This document shows positions 16,579 to 25,311 of a stretch of DNA of 36,670 bases, one piece after another. The DNA is from CAZEJS01 sp964512645 (GTDB lineage Bacteria > Actinomycetota > Geothermincolia > Fen-727 > Anoxymicrobiaceae). Numbering within the stretch: position 1 is the stretch's first letter; each line of letters begins with the position of its first letter. The stretch is taken from NCBI GenBank assembly GCA_964512645.1, contig CAZEJS010000030.1, positions 1 to 36,670 of the forward strand. Direction: 5' to 3'. The notes under the pieces are model-generated. The model was not told where the DNA came from and ran no database searches. It was given only the letters and a program-made list of their open reading frames with translations. Made by a program: the position numbers and the translations under genes.

Positions 16579-17274
16579 ATGACCGCAAGGAGGTGGGGGA
16601 ATACGGGCTCTTTGCTGGGCAACCTCATACCGCTGGCCATCGGGTTCGCAATCAGCCCGGTGCCGGTCATCGCGGTCATACTGATGCTGTCCTCGGAGGG
16701 AGCGCTGGCCAACGCCGTTCTCTTCGACATCGGCTGGCTTTCGTCCATTATCGCCACCAGCGCCGTATTTCTGCTGTGTTTCGGCAGCAGGACCATCTCC
16801 GAAAACGAGGCGACCGGCACTGCAGGAGCCGCACTCCGCGCGGCACTGGGCATTCTCCTGCTCCTGCTCGCCGGCAGGCGCTTCATCCAGCGGCGCAAGG
16901 CGATTCCCCAGAAACAGCCCAGGCTGCTGCAGTCGATAGAGTCCGTTGGAGCGGCCGCGGCGCTTGGCATCGGCGCGGCGACGGTCGTCCTCAATCCCAA
17001 GAACCTCGTACTGCTCCTCTCGGCGCTTTCACAGGTCATTCAGACCGGGGCGTCCACCGGCACCAACGTCGTGGCGCTCGCCATCTTCACCCTCGTAGGA
17101 TCGATCGGGGTTTTATTGCCGCTTGCGATATATGTCATTTTCCGTGAAAAGGCTTCGGCGATACTGGGCTCCTGGAATGCCTGGCTGACCGCGCACAACA
17201 GCACCGTCATGATGTATCTCCTGCTGGTGCTGGGGATCTTGCTTGTGGTCAAGGGCATCCTGGGGCTGGTCTGA
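16579..17274 (+). CDS. GAP/Sap-family membrane protein
   Basis: A 231-residue protein with six hydrophobic segments, beginning LIPLAIGFAISPVPVIAVILML and containing NPKNLVLLLSAL. This pattern belongs to the GAP (Sap, sulfolipid-addressing-like) family in the LysE superfamily, in which some members help move lipids or small solutes; this one's substrate is unknown. ATG 16579 is preferred over TTG 16573 because the promoter -10 ends at 16573. No Shine-Dalgarno site precedes it, in line with leaderless translation. Its stop overlaps the ATG of the SulP gene (TGATG), so the two are translationally coupled. Confidence 0.78.
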   Translation: MTARRWGNTGSLLGNLIPLAIGFAISPVPVIAVILMLSSEGALANAVLFDIGWLSSIIATSAVFLLCFGSRTISENEATGTAGAALRAALGILLLLLAGRRFIQRRKAIPQKQPRLLQSIESVGAAAALGIGAATVVLNPKNLVLLLSALSQVIQTGASTGTNVVALAIFTLVGSIGVLLPLAIYVIFREKASAILGSWNAWLTAHNSTVMMYLLLVLGILLVVKGILGLV

Positions 17275-19025
17275 TGCTCCCGGTTCAGCCAGTCGCGAAG
17301 CTCCCGTTTCTCAACCGGTTCTTCCCCGTCACCAGGTGGCTGCCTGAATATTCGAGGTCTTTCCTGCCGGGTGACATCGTAGCGGGCGTTACAGTATGGG
17401 CGCTCCTGATACCTCAGGCGCTGGCTTACGCCGGGGTCGCAGGAGTCCCGGTGCAGTACGGTCTGTATGCCGCACCTGCGGCACTGCTGGCTTACGCGGT
17501 CTTCGGGGGCTCGCGGCGTCTTATGGTAGGGCCTACCTCAACGGTCGCCATAGTGTCCTCCTCCGTGGTGGCGCCGCTTGTCGTTGCAGGCGGGCAGGAG
17601 CGTTACATCGCGTTGACCATAGCGCTTGCCCTGCTGGCGGGGGTTGTCCTCGTTATCGCGGGGCTATCGAGACTGGGCTTCGTCGCCAAGTTCCTGGCGA
17701 AACCGCTGCTGGGTGGGTTCATCATGGGGATGGCTTTCACCATCGCCATCGGACAGGTGGCCAGGATGCTCGGCGTCGACGCGGCCGGGGAGACATGTCT
17801 CCAGAAGACGGTGAATATCTTCCGCCTGGCGGGTGACTGGCACTGGCTGCCGCTTGTGGTTGGTGCGGGATGCCTGGCGGTACTTCTCCTCATGGGCAGG
17901 CTGGCCCCGCGTCTGCCGGGCGCCATCTTCGTGGTAATCGCCGCCACACTACTTGCCTGGTTGCTCGACCTGGGAAACCACGGGCTTTCGTTTGTGGGGA
18001 GCAGTCCGGGCGGATTGCCGGCATGGATGCTCCGAGGAGTCAGCCTCGAAGACGTCTACCACCTGTTGCCCGGCGCCCTGGCCGTGGCCCTGGTGGTGTT
18101 CTCCGAGTCCATAGCCATAGCCAAAGAAGATGCCATGAGGAACGATTATGAGATCGACCCCAACCAGGAGATGATAGCGAACGGCATGGCCAACCTGGGC
18201 TCGGGGTTCATGCAGGGGTTCGCCGTCGACGGCAGCCTCTCGAGGAGCGCGGCGTGCGAAACCGCCGGCGGCAATACACAGTTGGTGTCACTTCTGGCCT
18301 CGGCCCTCACATTTCTGACGATCCTCTTTCTTACCGGCATGTTCAAGTACCTTCCCGAGGCGACACTTGCGGCGATCGTCATCCACGCCATCAGGAAGTA
18401 CTTCTCCTTCAGTGAGCTCGCTCGGCTCTACAGGGTTCGCCGGCCAGATTTCCTGCTGGCCGTTTCCGCGCTCGTTGGCGTGCTGGTCTTCGGCATAATT
18501 CCAGGCATTGTAATTGGAGTGGTCCTCTCGCTGGTGCTGCTTCTCCAGCGCTCCGCCAGCCCCAACTCCGCCGTTCTCGGGGAGGAGCCCGGCGGAGGGC
18601 GATTCGCGGACATCACCAACAACCCGGCCTGCAAGACGACCCCGGGGCTCCTGATATACCGCTTCGACGCGCCGCTGGTGTTCCCGAATTCAGAGCGTTT
18701 CGTGAACGAACTTCGGGCGCTGGTCAAATATGCCGAGCCGGCGGTTCGCGAAGTGCTCGTCGATGCCGAGACCATATCGGACATGGACACCACCGCCGCG
18801 GACCAGATCAAAGGACTGGTCGGGAGTCTCGGCCGCGCGGGCGTGTCTTTCACCATGGCAAGGGTCCACGGACCGGTCCGGGAGTTTATGAGCAGGGACG
18901 GGCTGCTCGACATCGTGGGCGAAGGCAACCTGTACCCGCGGGTGGCCGACGGGAAAGCGGCTTTCATGGAGTTGTCCCCGTCCGGAACGATCCCGGATCT
19001 GAGCAGCCCGCCGCCCGGCAAGTGA
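17274..19025 (+). CDS. SulP-family anion transporter with STAS domain
   Basis: A 583-residue SLC26/SulP protein. PGDIVAGVTVWALLIPQALAYA opens the transport domain and VGPTSTVAIVSSS is the second family signature; about 12-14 membrane segments run to residue 425. The STAS domain spans about 450-565 (LIYRFDAPLVFPNSERF, LVDAETISDMDTTAADQ). Family members carry sulfate, bicarbonate or other anions; a sulfatase two genes upstream and an exporter downstream make sulfate a reasonable guess. Confidence 0.9.
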   Translation: MLPVQPVAKLPFLNRFFPVTRWLPEYSRSFLPGDIVAGVTVWALLIPQALAYAGVAGVPVQYGLYAAPAALLAYAVFGGSRRLMVGPTSTVAIVSSSVVAPLVVAGGQERYIALTIALALLAGVVLVIAGLSRLGFVAKFLAKPLLGGFIMGMAFTIAIGQVARMLGVDAAGETCLQKTVNIFRLAGDWHWLPLVVGAGCLAVLLLMGRLAPRLPGAIFVVIAATLLAWLLDLGNHGLSFVGSSPGGLPAWMLRGVSLEDVYHLLPGALAVALVVFSESIAIAKEDAMRNDYEIDPNQEMIANGMANLGSGFMQGFAVDGSLSRSAACETAGGNTQLVSLLASALTFLTILFLTGMFKYLPEATLAAIVIHAIRKYFSFSELARLYRVRRPDFLLAVSALVGVLVFGIIPGIVIGVVLSLVLLLQRSASPNSAVLGEEPGGGRFADITNNPACKTTPGLLIYRFDAPLVFPNSERFVNELRALVKYAEPAVREVLVDAETISDMDTTAADQIKGLVGSLGRAGVSFTMARVHGPVREFMSRDGLLDIVGEGNLYPRVADGKAAFMELSPSGTIPDLSSPPPGK

Positions 19026-19198
19026 CCCAGGACCGTAATACCGTTTTCGCTGGGGCCCGCGGGCCAGCGTAGTGAAGCAGGACCAGGTGCAGACAGGCAG
19101 CAAGGCGGCCCCCGGGAGCGCACTGACTCGACTGCTCGTGACGTCCGTGGTTATATTCGTTCGAGAAACCGGTTCTTTCGCCGGGCAAGGATAGGTTT

Positions 19199-20011
19199 GT
19201 GTACGTCTTCATATCGCTTCTGGTGGGATTTTTTGCTATCGGGCTTACCAACATGTTCGGGGTGGGCGGCGGCGGAGTGGCCACTCCCGCTCTGAGGATC
19301 TTCCTTGGTGTGACCCCCGCTATCGCCCTGGGGACTACGCTGCCGGTGGCGATACCCGCGGCGGTGGCCGGCGCATACACCTACTACCGCCACGGGTATG
19401 TCTCCGTGACTTCGGCGTTCTACTGCTGTCTGGGAGGGCTTGTCGGTTCGGTCGGGGGCGCGTTGCTGACCCGCGTGGTGAACTTGAACTACCTCATGAT
19501 AGCTACCGGGGCCGTGGTGTTGTACCTTGCCGCCATCGTGGAGCGGCGGGGAATAACCGGGCGGAATATGAAGTCCAGGGCGCCCGGCCCGCCAGGGGGC
19601 GGCGGCGCCGAGCCCGGGCCCGAACGTAACAGCAGGCGGCGCCTGTTTCTTGCTGTCGGAATCGGGCTTGCGGCCGGCCTTCTCTCAGGGCTGCTGGGAG
19701 TAGGGGGCGGAATAGTGCTCATTCCGTCGTTTCTCTATCTCCTCGAATTCCCGCTCAAGAAGGCGTTCGGAACTTCTCTGGCGGTTGTAGCCGTTATCGC
19801 GGTTCCCGGCACCATAGTGCACGCGTTCCTGGGCCATATATCCTGGATGCTGGCCCTCTACCTGGTGCTGGGCTCCATTCCGGGCGCCTATCTCGGCGCG
19901 CGCATATCCATCGAAGCCCACGAGCGTCTGCTTTACTTGCTGTTCGGCGCGGTGTTGTTCGCGTTCGGCACTTTGTTCATCGTGAAAGAGGTCCTTCAGC
20001 TTGTGGCGTAA
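19199..20011 (+). CDS. TauE/SafE-family sulfite/organosulfonate exporter-like protein
   Basis: A 270-residue, roughly eight-TM protein with the duplicated TauE/SafE motif: NMFGVGGGGVATPAL in the first half and SGLLGVGGGIVLIPSFLYL in the second. A charged loop of about 25 residues separates the halves. Family members are linked to export of sulfite, sulfoacetate or taurine-derived anions, some to other substrates. It starts with GTG after AAGGATAGG. With SulP upstream it forms an anion-transport pair; direction and substrate are inference. Confidence 0.85.
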   Translation: MYVFISLLVGFFAIGLTNMFGVGGGGVATPALRIFLGVTPAIALGTTLPVAIPAAVAGAYTYYRHGYVSVTSAFYCCLGGLVGSVGGALLTRVVNLNYLMIATGAVVLYLAAIVERRGITGRNMKSRAPGPPGGGGAEPGPERNSRRRLFLAVGIGLAAGLLSGLLGVGGGIVLIPSFLYLLEFPLKKAFGTSLAVVAVIAVPGTIVHAFLGHISWMLALYLVLGSIPGAYLGARISIEAHERLLYLLFGAVLFAFGTLFIVKEVLQLVA

Positions 20012-20156
20012 AACGCTGCGAGACGGCGCCTGCTGATTCCGTGCGTCAAGCAAGGGAACTGCTCGAGCAATTTCGCGAGCCGGGACAGCCGCCGCTGGTT
20101 TGCCGGCATGGACCCGGGGAGGCATGGGGAGGCGCCAGGGCGCCATCTCGCGAAGT

Positions 20157-20308
20157 GATAATGCGGGCGCGGGGCTAGCACAGTCCGTCGCGGATGTACC
20201 GGCGCGGGAGCGAGGTTGTCGATGGTGCTGAGCCCCCGTCTGCGGGTGAAAACCTGAAAGAGCGACGGGTAAAAACCCGGAGGTGCGGATATCACAGACG
20301 AAGACACT
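20157..20308 (+). promoter_or_regulatory. structured 5' leader of the MFS gene
   Basis: GATAAT with an upstream TG at 20155-20162 could be an extended -10. About 140 bases follow before the coding region, containing CTAGCACAGTCCG, then GAAAGAGCGACGG and a closing hairpin CGGGT AAAA ACCCG directly before GGAGG. The order loosely recalls the ykkC-type guanidine/nucleotide riboswitch core, whose last part reads GGGA-AAAA-CCCGGGAG, but several conserved blocks are missing. Listed as a structured leader of unassigned class. Confidence 0.3.
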
Positions 20309-21721
20309 GTGCTCGGTGGCCTTGGAAAACCGGATCTCGGGGGCTACAGGGGCCTGGTGCGCAACCGGGATTTCCGCCTTCTCTGGCTCGGCCAGATACA
20401 GACGGCCATCGGGGACTGGATAGTGGTCGCGGCGCTGTTCGCCATGGTCGACAAGCTGTCGGGAGGGCGCGCCATCGGGATCACGCTGGTGATGATGGCC
20501 AAGTTCCTGCCGGCGATACTGCTGGGTTTCCTGGCTGGGATATTCGTCGACCGCTTCGACAGGAAAAAGATCCTGATGATAAGCGACCTCGCCAGGGCGG
20601 TGCTGTATGTCATCCTGCCGTTCAGCCCGAACCTGCTGATGGTGTGCGTACTCGTTTTCATAATCGAGGCCTTCACTGTCGTATACGGTCCGGCGAGGGA
20701 CGCCAGCGTGCCCGACCTCGTGGCCCCGGAACACCTGGTGCACGCGAACTCGCTTAACCAGTTGACCCTTTACATATCCATCGCCTTCGGCACCGCGATT
20801 GCCGGAGGGATGCTCTCTCTTTTCACCTGGCTCCAGAAGGTCGAACCGCTTTTCTTCGGCAGGTTTGTTGATCCAACCGTCGCGGTGTTCGTCATCGACG
20901 CCGCCACCTGTGTTGTCTCCGCTTACCTGATCTTTCTCATCAGGGGCTTCAAAAAAAGACCGGCGGGAACCGGGGAGAAGATATCCACCGGCGTTGTGCT
21001 CGAAGACTTCAAGGAAGGCTTCAGGTACCTGTGGCGAACATCCTTCACCAGGACCGTCCTGGTGCTCATCCTGGTATGTTTTCTGGGAGGGGGCACCATG
21101 TACGTGCTGGTCATCGGGTTCGTGAAGTACGTCCTGAGCGCGGGGGACACCACCTTCATGTACATCCTTACCGTTCTGCTGGTGGGGATGATGATCGGCT
21201 CCGTCCTTGCGAGTTTTCTAAAGGACAGGTTCACCCGCGACGCGATACTCGGCAGGTGGATAAGCCTGTTCGGACTGTCCGTGGTCGCTTTTTCGCTGGT
21301 GACCGCGTTGTGGCTCTCGTTCACCCTGGCGCTCGTCGGGGGGCTGATCCTGGGATACGCGGTGGTAATGATGATGTCCCTGCTGATGATAAGGGTCGAA
21401 GAGTCCTTCCGGGGAAGGGCGTTCGCCACCATCCAGACAATGATGCGCACCGCCATATTCCTCTCCATACTGGTCGCCGGCCCGCTCGCGGACGTCATAA
21501 ACGCGATAGGACGCAGGTGGGCGGCCAGGCCCGTCACCTTTATGCTCTTCCGGTTCGGCGGCTCTTACGTCGGCAAGGTTGACGGCTCCAAGGTTGACTT
21601 CCGGTTTCTGCTTAACGGGTCCCAGGTGATCCTGCTGCTCGGCGGGCTGACCATACTGGCAGCAGGGCTGTACGGCAGCCGGGCTTTCAAGAAAGCGTCC
21701 CGCGAACTTCCGGAGACGTGA
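20309..21721 (+). CDS. MFS transporter, EntS-like
   Basis: A 470-residue protein with about 12 membrane segments. The N-terminus LVRNRDFRLLWLGQIQTAIGDWIV and the loop GIFVDRFDRKKILMISDLARA are typical of the enterobactin-exporter (EntS)-like MFS_3 branch, often drug or metabolite exporters. GTG 20309 has no close ribosome-binding site; GGAGG lies about 25 bases upstream, nearer to an in-frame ATC at 20291, so the true start is uncertain. The substrate is unknown. Confidence 0.85.
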   Translation: MLGGLGKPDLGGYRGLVRNRDFRLLWLGQIQTAIGDWIVVAALFAMVDKLSGGRAIGITLVMMAKFLPAILLGFLAGIFVDRFDRKKILMISDLARAVLYVILPFSPNLLMVCVLVFIIEAFTVVYGPARDASVPDLVAPEHLVHANSLNQLTLYISIAFGTAIAGGMLSLFTWLQKVEPLFFGRFVDPTVAVFVIDAATCVVSAYLIFLIRGFKKRPAGTGEKISTGVVLEDFKEGFRYLWRTSFTRTVLVLILVCFLGGGTMYVLVIGFVKYVLSAGDTTFMYILTVLLVGMMIGSVLASFLKDRFTRDAILGRWISLFGLSVVAFSLVTALWLSFTLALVGGLILGYAVVMMMSLLMIRVEESFRGRAFATIQTMMRTAIFLSILVAGPLADVINAIGRRWAARPVTFMLFRFGGSYVGKVDGSKVDFRFLLNGSQVILLLGGLTILAAGLYGSRAFKKASRELPET

Positions 21722-21794
21722 GCGCCGCTGTCACTTCGAAGCGCCTCTTTGCCCGATATTGGCATAACTCAAAGTAGGGAAGCGGTTTGCCATC

Positions 21795-21927
21795 TATAAT
21801 TGTTGAGCCGGAACGCGCGGAGGGAGCGCGGCATATCGGGTACCGGCCGGGGGTAAGTGAAAAGGGTGTCGCGGGTGTAAATCCGGCAGTGCACTGACGA
21901 GCTGACAGGCGAGGAAGGTGGGGGTTC
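21795..21927 (+). promoter_or_regulatory. promoter and structured leader of the deacetylase gene
   Basis: TATAAT at 21795-21800 is followed by about 120 bases of strongly structured leader: GCCGG at 21807 pairs with CCGGC at 21843 around an inner CGCGC/GCGCG hairpin, then GAAAAGGG, GGTGTAAATCC and CAGTGCACTG. GAAAAGGG...GGTGTAAATCC resembles part of the cobalamin riboswitch core, but its B12-box is not present. The class is unassigned. Confidence 0.35.
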
Positions 21928-24900
21928 TTGGAGGAAGCGCGAGTTGCCCAACGCAGGGGGTTCCGGCTGTCCGCGGCGGGGTTTGTCTTGATCATGCTTC
22001 TGGTTTCCGGCTTTTTCGCACCAGGGCAGAAAGCGAACGCTGCCAACCTGGTGCCCAACGGCTCTCTCGAACAGGTTTCGGGCGTGGACCCGTCAATGCC
22101 CGAGAGCTGGCAGTATACTTCCTGGGGGGACAACAATGCCGATTTCGAGTACCTGAACAGCGGGCATACCGGTACGAAGAGCGTCAAAGTAACAGTCAGC
22201 GACCACGTGGACGGTGACGCGAGGTGGTACTTCGATCCCCAGCCGCTTTCAGTTCAGCAGGCGTATCGTTTCACCGTATATTACAGGACCAACGCGCAGC
22301 CCAATGTGACCGCCGAGCTGACCCACGATGACGACACTCTGAGCTACTCGGAGCTGGCCAGGCCAATGCCCGACGGAACCGCCGGATGGCAGCGCTACGA
22401 GGAGTCCTTCTATGTTCCGGCGGGCATCAAGCTGGTTACCGTTTTCATGCGCCTGGAGTGCAACGGGTGGCTGCAGACCGACGATTATTTCATCGACACC
22501 TACACGCCGGCCGGTTTCGACAGGCCGCTGGTGACCCTGACCTTCGACGACGGAATGGAAGAGAACGTATCGACTGTACTGCCCCGGCTCGCGGCGCTGG
22601 ACTACAAGGCAACCCAGTATATCGCCACCAAGTACGTCGAGGGGGTTCCGGCCATGGAGGCGAACCTGCTCGCGTTCAGGGACGCCGGGCACGAGATAGG
22701 CTCGCACTCGGTCAACCACGATGACCTGACGAACCTCACGCCGGCGCAGCTGGATTACGAGCTGGTCCATTCCAGGGACTATCTCCGGGGCCTTACCGGG
22801 CAGAAGATATGCGGTTTCGCCCTGCCGTTCGGCCTCTATAACCGGGAAGTGATAGATGCGGTGATGAGCTATTACAGGTCGAACCGCACGGTGGACGCGG
22901 GTTACAACTCTCGTGACAGGCTTTCTTCTTATCGCATCCTGGTGCAGAACCTGGCCAAGGACACCACACTCGCGGAATACCGGTCGTGGCTGGACCAGGC
23001 GAAGGCCGACAACACCTGGCTGGTGCTGGTGTACCATCGCGTGACCGACACCGAGATGAACCCGTACGATACGCATATTGCTGATTTTGACGATCAGATG
23101 CAGGCCCTCTCTGACAGCGGCATTGAAGTCAAGCCCATGAACGAGGTGCTGAACGAGCTCACGGTGCCGCGCATAGGTTCGATCGGTCCGAACCGCGGCC
23201 CTTACGGCTCCAGGGTAACTCTCGAGGGAGAGGATTTCGGTTGCGAGAGGGGTTCTTCCACGGTGACGTTCAACGGTCGTGCGGTTACCAGCTACTTCTC
23301 CTGGTCGAACGGGAAGATCGAGGTCGGAGTTCCACGGGGAGCGACCACGGGCCCCGTTAGAGTGCATACGCGGGGCGGGGCAAGCAATGGAGTGACGTTC
23401 ACGGTCGATTATCCGGCGCCGATCGTGAAGTCGATAACGCCCCCGGGCGGCACCAACGACGGCGTGGTGCGGGTTGGCGACCTTGCGGGCGCCAACTTCA
23501 GAGACGGAGCGCGCGCCTTCCTCGTGGGCCCGGCGCGTGGTTCCGGGACAGAGGCCCCGCCGACCATCGAGGCGAAGAGGGTCGAGGTCGTATCGCCGGA
23601 CAGGATACGCTGCGAATTCGACCTCAGAGGCGCGCCCCCCGGCGAATACGCCGTCCGGGTGCGCAACGACGACGGCAAGACGGCGCAGAAAGACTCCGCC
23701 TTCAAGGTCAGGTCCCCGCAGAGCAGGTATTACCTGGCCGAGGGTTCGACCGCGTGGGGTTTTTCGGAGTACATCTCGGTGGAGAACCCTAACAACAGGG
23801 CGGTCACGGTGAGGGTCACCTACGGGACCGCGGAGCACGGGGCGGTACCTGGAGGGGAGCACTTGCTGCCCGCGTTTTCGCAGACGGTCATAAACCCCGC
23901 GGAAGTGCTGGGGGCTCAGGATTTCTCCACCTCCGTCGAATGCCTGAGCGGGGATGTCATCGCCGTGGACCGCACCATGTCCTGGACCGGCCCCGGTTAC
24001 GGCCCGGAGCGGGGCGGTTACCACAACTCGATCGGGGCCACCGGGCCTTCGAGGACCTGGTACCTCCCGGAGGGTTCATCGGCCTGGGGATTCGAGACAT
24101 GGACGCTCGTTGAGAACCCCGGCCACGCTGCGGCCGAAGTCACGGTCACTTACATGACCGGATCAGGACCGGTCCCCGTCACGCGAATCATCCCGGCCGG
24201 TTCGCGCGCCAGCTACTTCATGGCCGAGGACCTGCAGGGCCAGGTCGATGCTTCCATAATGGTCCAGTCCGATCTCCCCGTGGTGGCGGAACGCTCCGTT
24301 TACCGGGACAACCGCAGGGAGGGTTCCTGTTCGGTGGGGGCGAGCGCCCCCGCGGACGATTTCTACCTGTCCGAAGGAGCAACCGGCTACGACGTCGGGT
24401 TCACGACCTACATACTCGTGCAGAACCCCGGGGGAGCATCGAACGATGTGTCCGTTACCTGGCAGACCCCTGCGGGGCAGGTTGCCGGCCCTTCGTTTAC
24501 CATGCGGCCCGGCACGAGAGCGACCGTAAGGGTGAACGACCACCTGCCACCCGGGACCAGCGCCTCCACGCTCGTGCACGGCTCCGGGCCGCTGGTCGCG
24601 GAGAGGGCCATGTACTGGGACAACGGCACCGGCGAGGCGTTTCATGCCTCGATAGGCCTTGACTCGCCGCATGGCGTCTTCTGCCTGCCCGACGGACAGA
24701 CCTCGAACGGCGTCGAGACCTGGACACTGGTGCAGAACCCGAACCCGGCTCCGGTAACGGTGCGCGTCACGTACCTCCCGGAAGGGGGAGGCGCCCCGGT
24801 CTTCTTCACCGACGAGATCGCCGGAGAATCGCGCGCCACTTACAGCATGGCAGAGAGAATGGGCTCCGGTGCCAGGGCGGCTATCGTAGTGGAGTCGCTC

Positions 24901-25008
24901 GACGCGGCCCGGCCTGTCGTTTGCGAGCGCGCCATGTACATGAACTCCCGGGGGGCCGGAACGAACACCATCGGGAGCTTTTCCGGCGCTGGAAGCCGGC
25001 CACGTTAA
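21928..25008 (+). CDS. exported polysaccharide deacetylase with TIG domains and four C-terminal repeats
   Basis: A 1026-residue modular protein. A signal peptide covers about 1-41 (LIMLLVSGFFAPGQKANA). Residues 42-200 are a carbohydrate-binding-like beta-sandwich. The NodB-type deacetylase domain has TFDDG (205-209) and HSVNH (260-264), both metal/catalytic motifs, then FALPFGLYN. Two IPT/TIG-like Ig domains span about 414-597. Four repeats of about 105 residues begin at 601, 711, 812 and 917, each opening with Y/W/F-x-L-x-E/D-G and containing a NP motif. It likely removes acetyl groups from a cell-surface or external polysaccharide. TTG 21928 follows GGTGGGGG. The repeats are shared with the fragment at 3-461. 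Confidence 0.88.
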   Translation: MEEARVAQRRGFRLSAAGFVLIMLLVSGFFAPGQKANAANLVPNGSLEQVSGVDPSMPESWQYTSWGDNNADFEYLNSGHTGTKSVKVTVSDHVDGDARWYFDPQPLSVQQAYRFTVYYRTNAQPNVTAELTHDDDTLSYSELARPMPDGTAGWQRYEESFYVPAGIKLVTVFMRLECNGWLQTDDYFIDTYTPAGFDRPLVTLTFDDGMEENVSTVLPRLAALDYKATQYIATKYVEGVPAMEANLLAFRDAGHEIGSHSVNHDDLTNLTPAQLDYELVHSRDYLRGLTGQKICGFALPFGLYNREVIDAVMSYYRSNRTVDAGYNSRDRLSSYRILVQNLAKDTTLAEYRSWLDQAKADNTWLVLVYHRVTDTEMNPYDTHIADFDDQMQALSDSGIEVKPMNEVLNELTVPRIGSIGPNRGPYGSRVTLEGEDFGCERGSSTVTFNGRAVTSYFSWSNGKIEVGVPRGATTGPVRVHTRGGASNGVTFTVDYPAPIVKSITPPGGTNDGVVRVGDLAGANFRDGARAFLVGPARGSGTEAPPTIEAKRVEVVSPDRIRCEFDLRGAPPGEYAVRVRNDDGKTAQKDSAFKVRSPQSRYYLAEGSTAWGFSEYISVENPNNRAVTVRVTYGTAEHGAVPGGEHLLPAFSQTVINPAEVLGAQDFSTSVECLSGDVIAVDRTMSWTGPGYGPERGGYHNSIGATGPSRTWYLPEGSSAWGFETWTLVENPGHAAAEVTVTYMTGSGPVPVTRIIPAGSRASYFMAEDLQGQVDASIMVQSDLPVVAERSVYRDNRREGSCSVGASAPADDFYLSEGATGYDVGFTTYILVQNPGGASNDVSVTWQTPAGQVAGPSFTMRPGTRATVRVNDHLPPGTSASTLVHGSGPLVAERAMYWDNGTGEAFHASIGLDSPHGVFCLPDGQTSNGVETWTLVQNPNPAPVTVRVTYLPEGGGAPVFFTDEIAGESRATYSMAERMGSGARAAIVVESLDAARPVVCERAMYMNSRGAGTNTIGSFSGAGSRPR

Positions 25009-25311
25009 CTCCACTTCGGGCGCCTCCGGCGCTCCCCGGACGCGGCTTCAAGCGGTCCCGGAACGGTCCTGCCCTGTCTGCCGTGCGCTCCCGGTCCGCG
25101 CAAGGAGGCCTTTTCCCGCGTTCGGATAGAGAACGGTGCTTCTGCTCCGGCATGTTAGCACGGACGCCACTGTGGCGTGTTAGCATAAACGCCGAGGCAT
25201 GGAAGTGCGTGGCCGTGCCGAACTGGCAGAGCCACTTGTTATCGTGCCACAGGGGTGGTCCGGCAATTTGGAGAAAATGGTTCGAAATGCACGACAGGAG
25301 GGGTCCGGGTC
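25009..25311. other. intergenic gap with repeats and hairpins, no gene
   Basis: About 300 bases. A GCGCC-TCC-GGCGC hairpin at 25020-25032 may end the deacetylase transcript. At 25152-25188 two near-direct copies of a TGTTAGCA...ACGCC pattern flank a hairpin ACGCCA-CTG-TGGCGT (25164-25178). I see no coding region. Confidence 0.4.

Noticed and set aside
21840..21927. Definite cobalamin riboswitch call for the deacetylase leader
   Set aside because: The core block is similar, but the B12-box and several helices are missing.
22249..24024. Long minus-strand open frame (591 codons) opposite the deacetylase
   Set aside because: Shadow of the deacetylase frame, rich in Arg, Val and Gly, with no motif.
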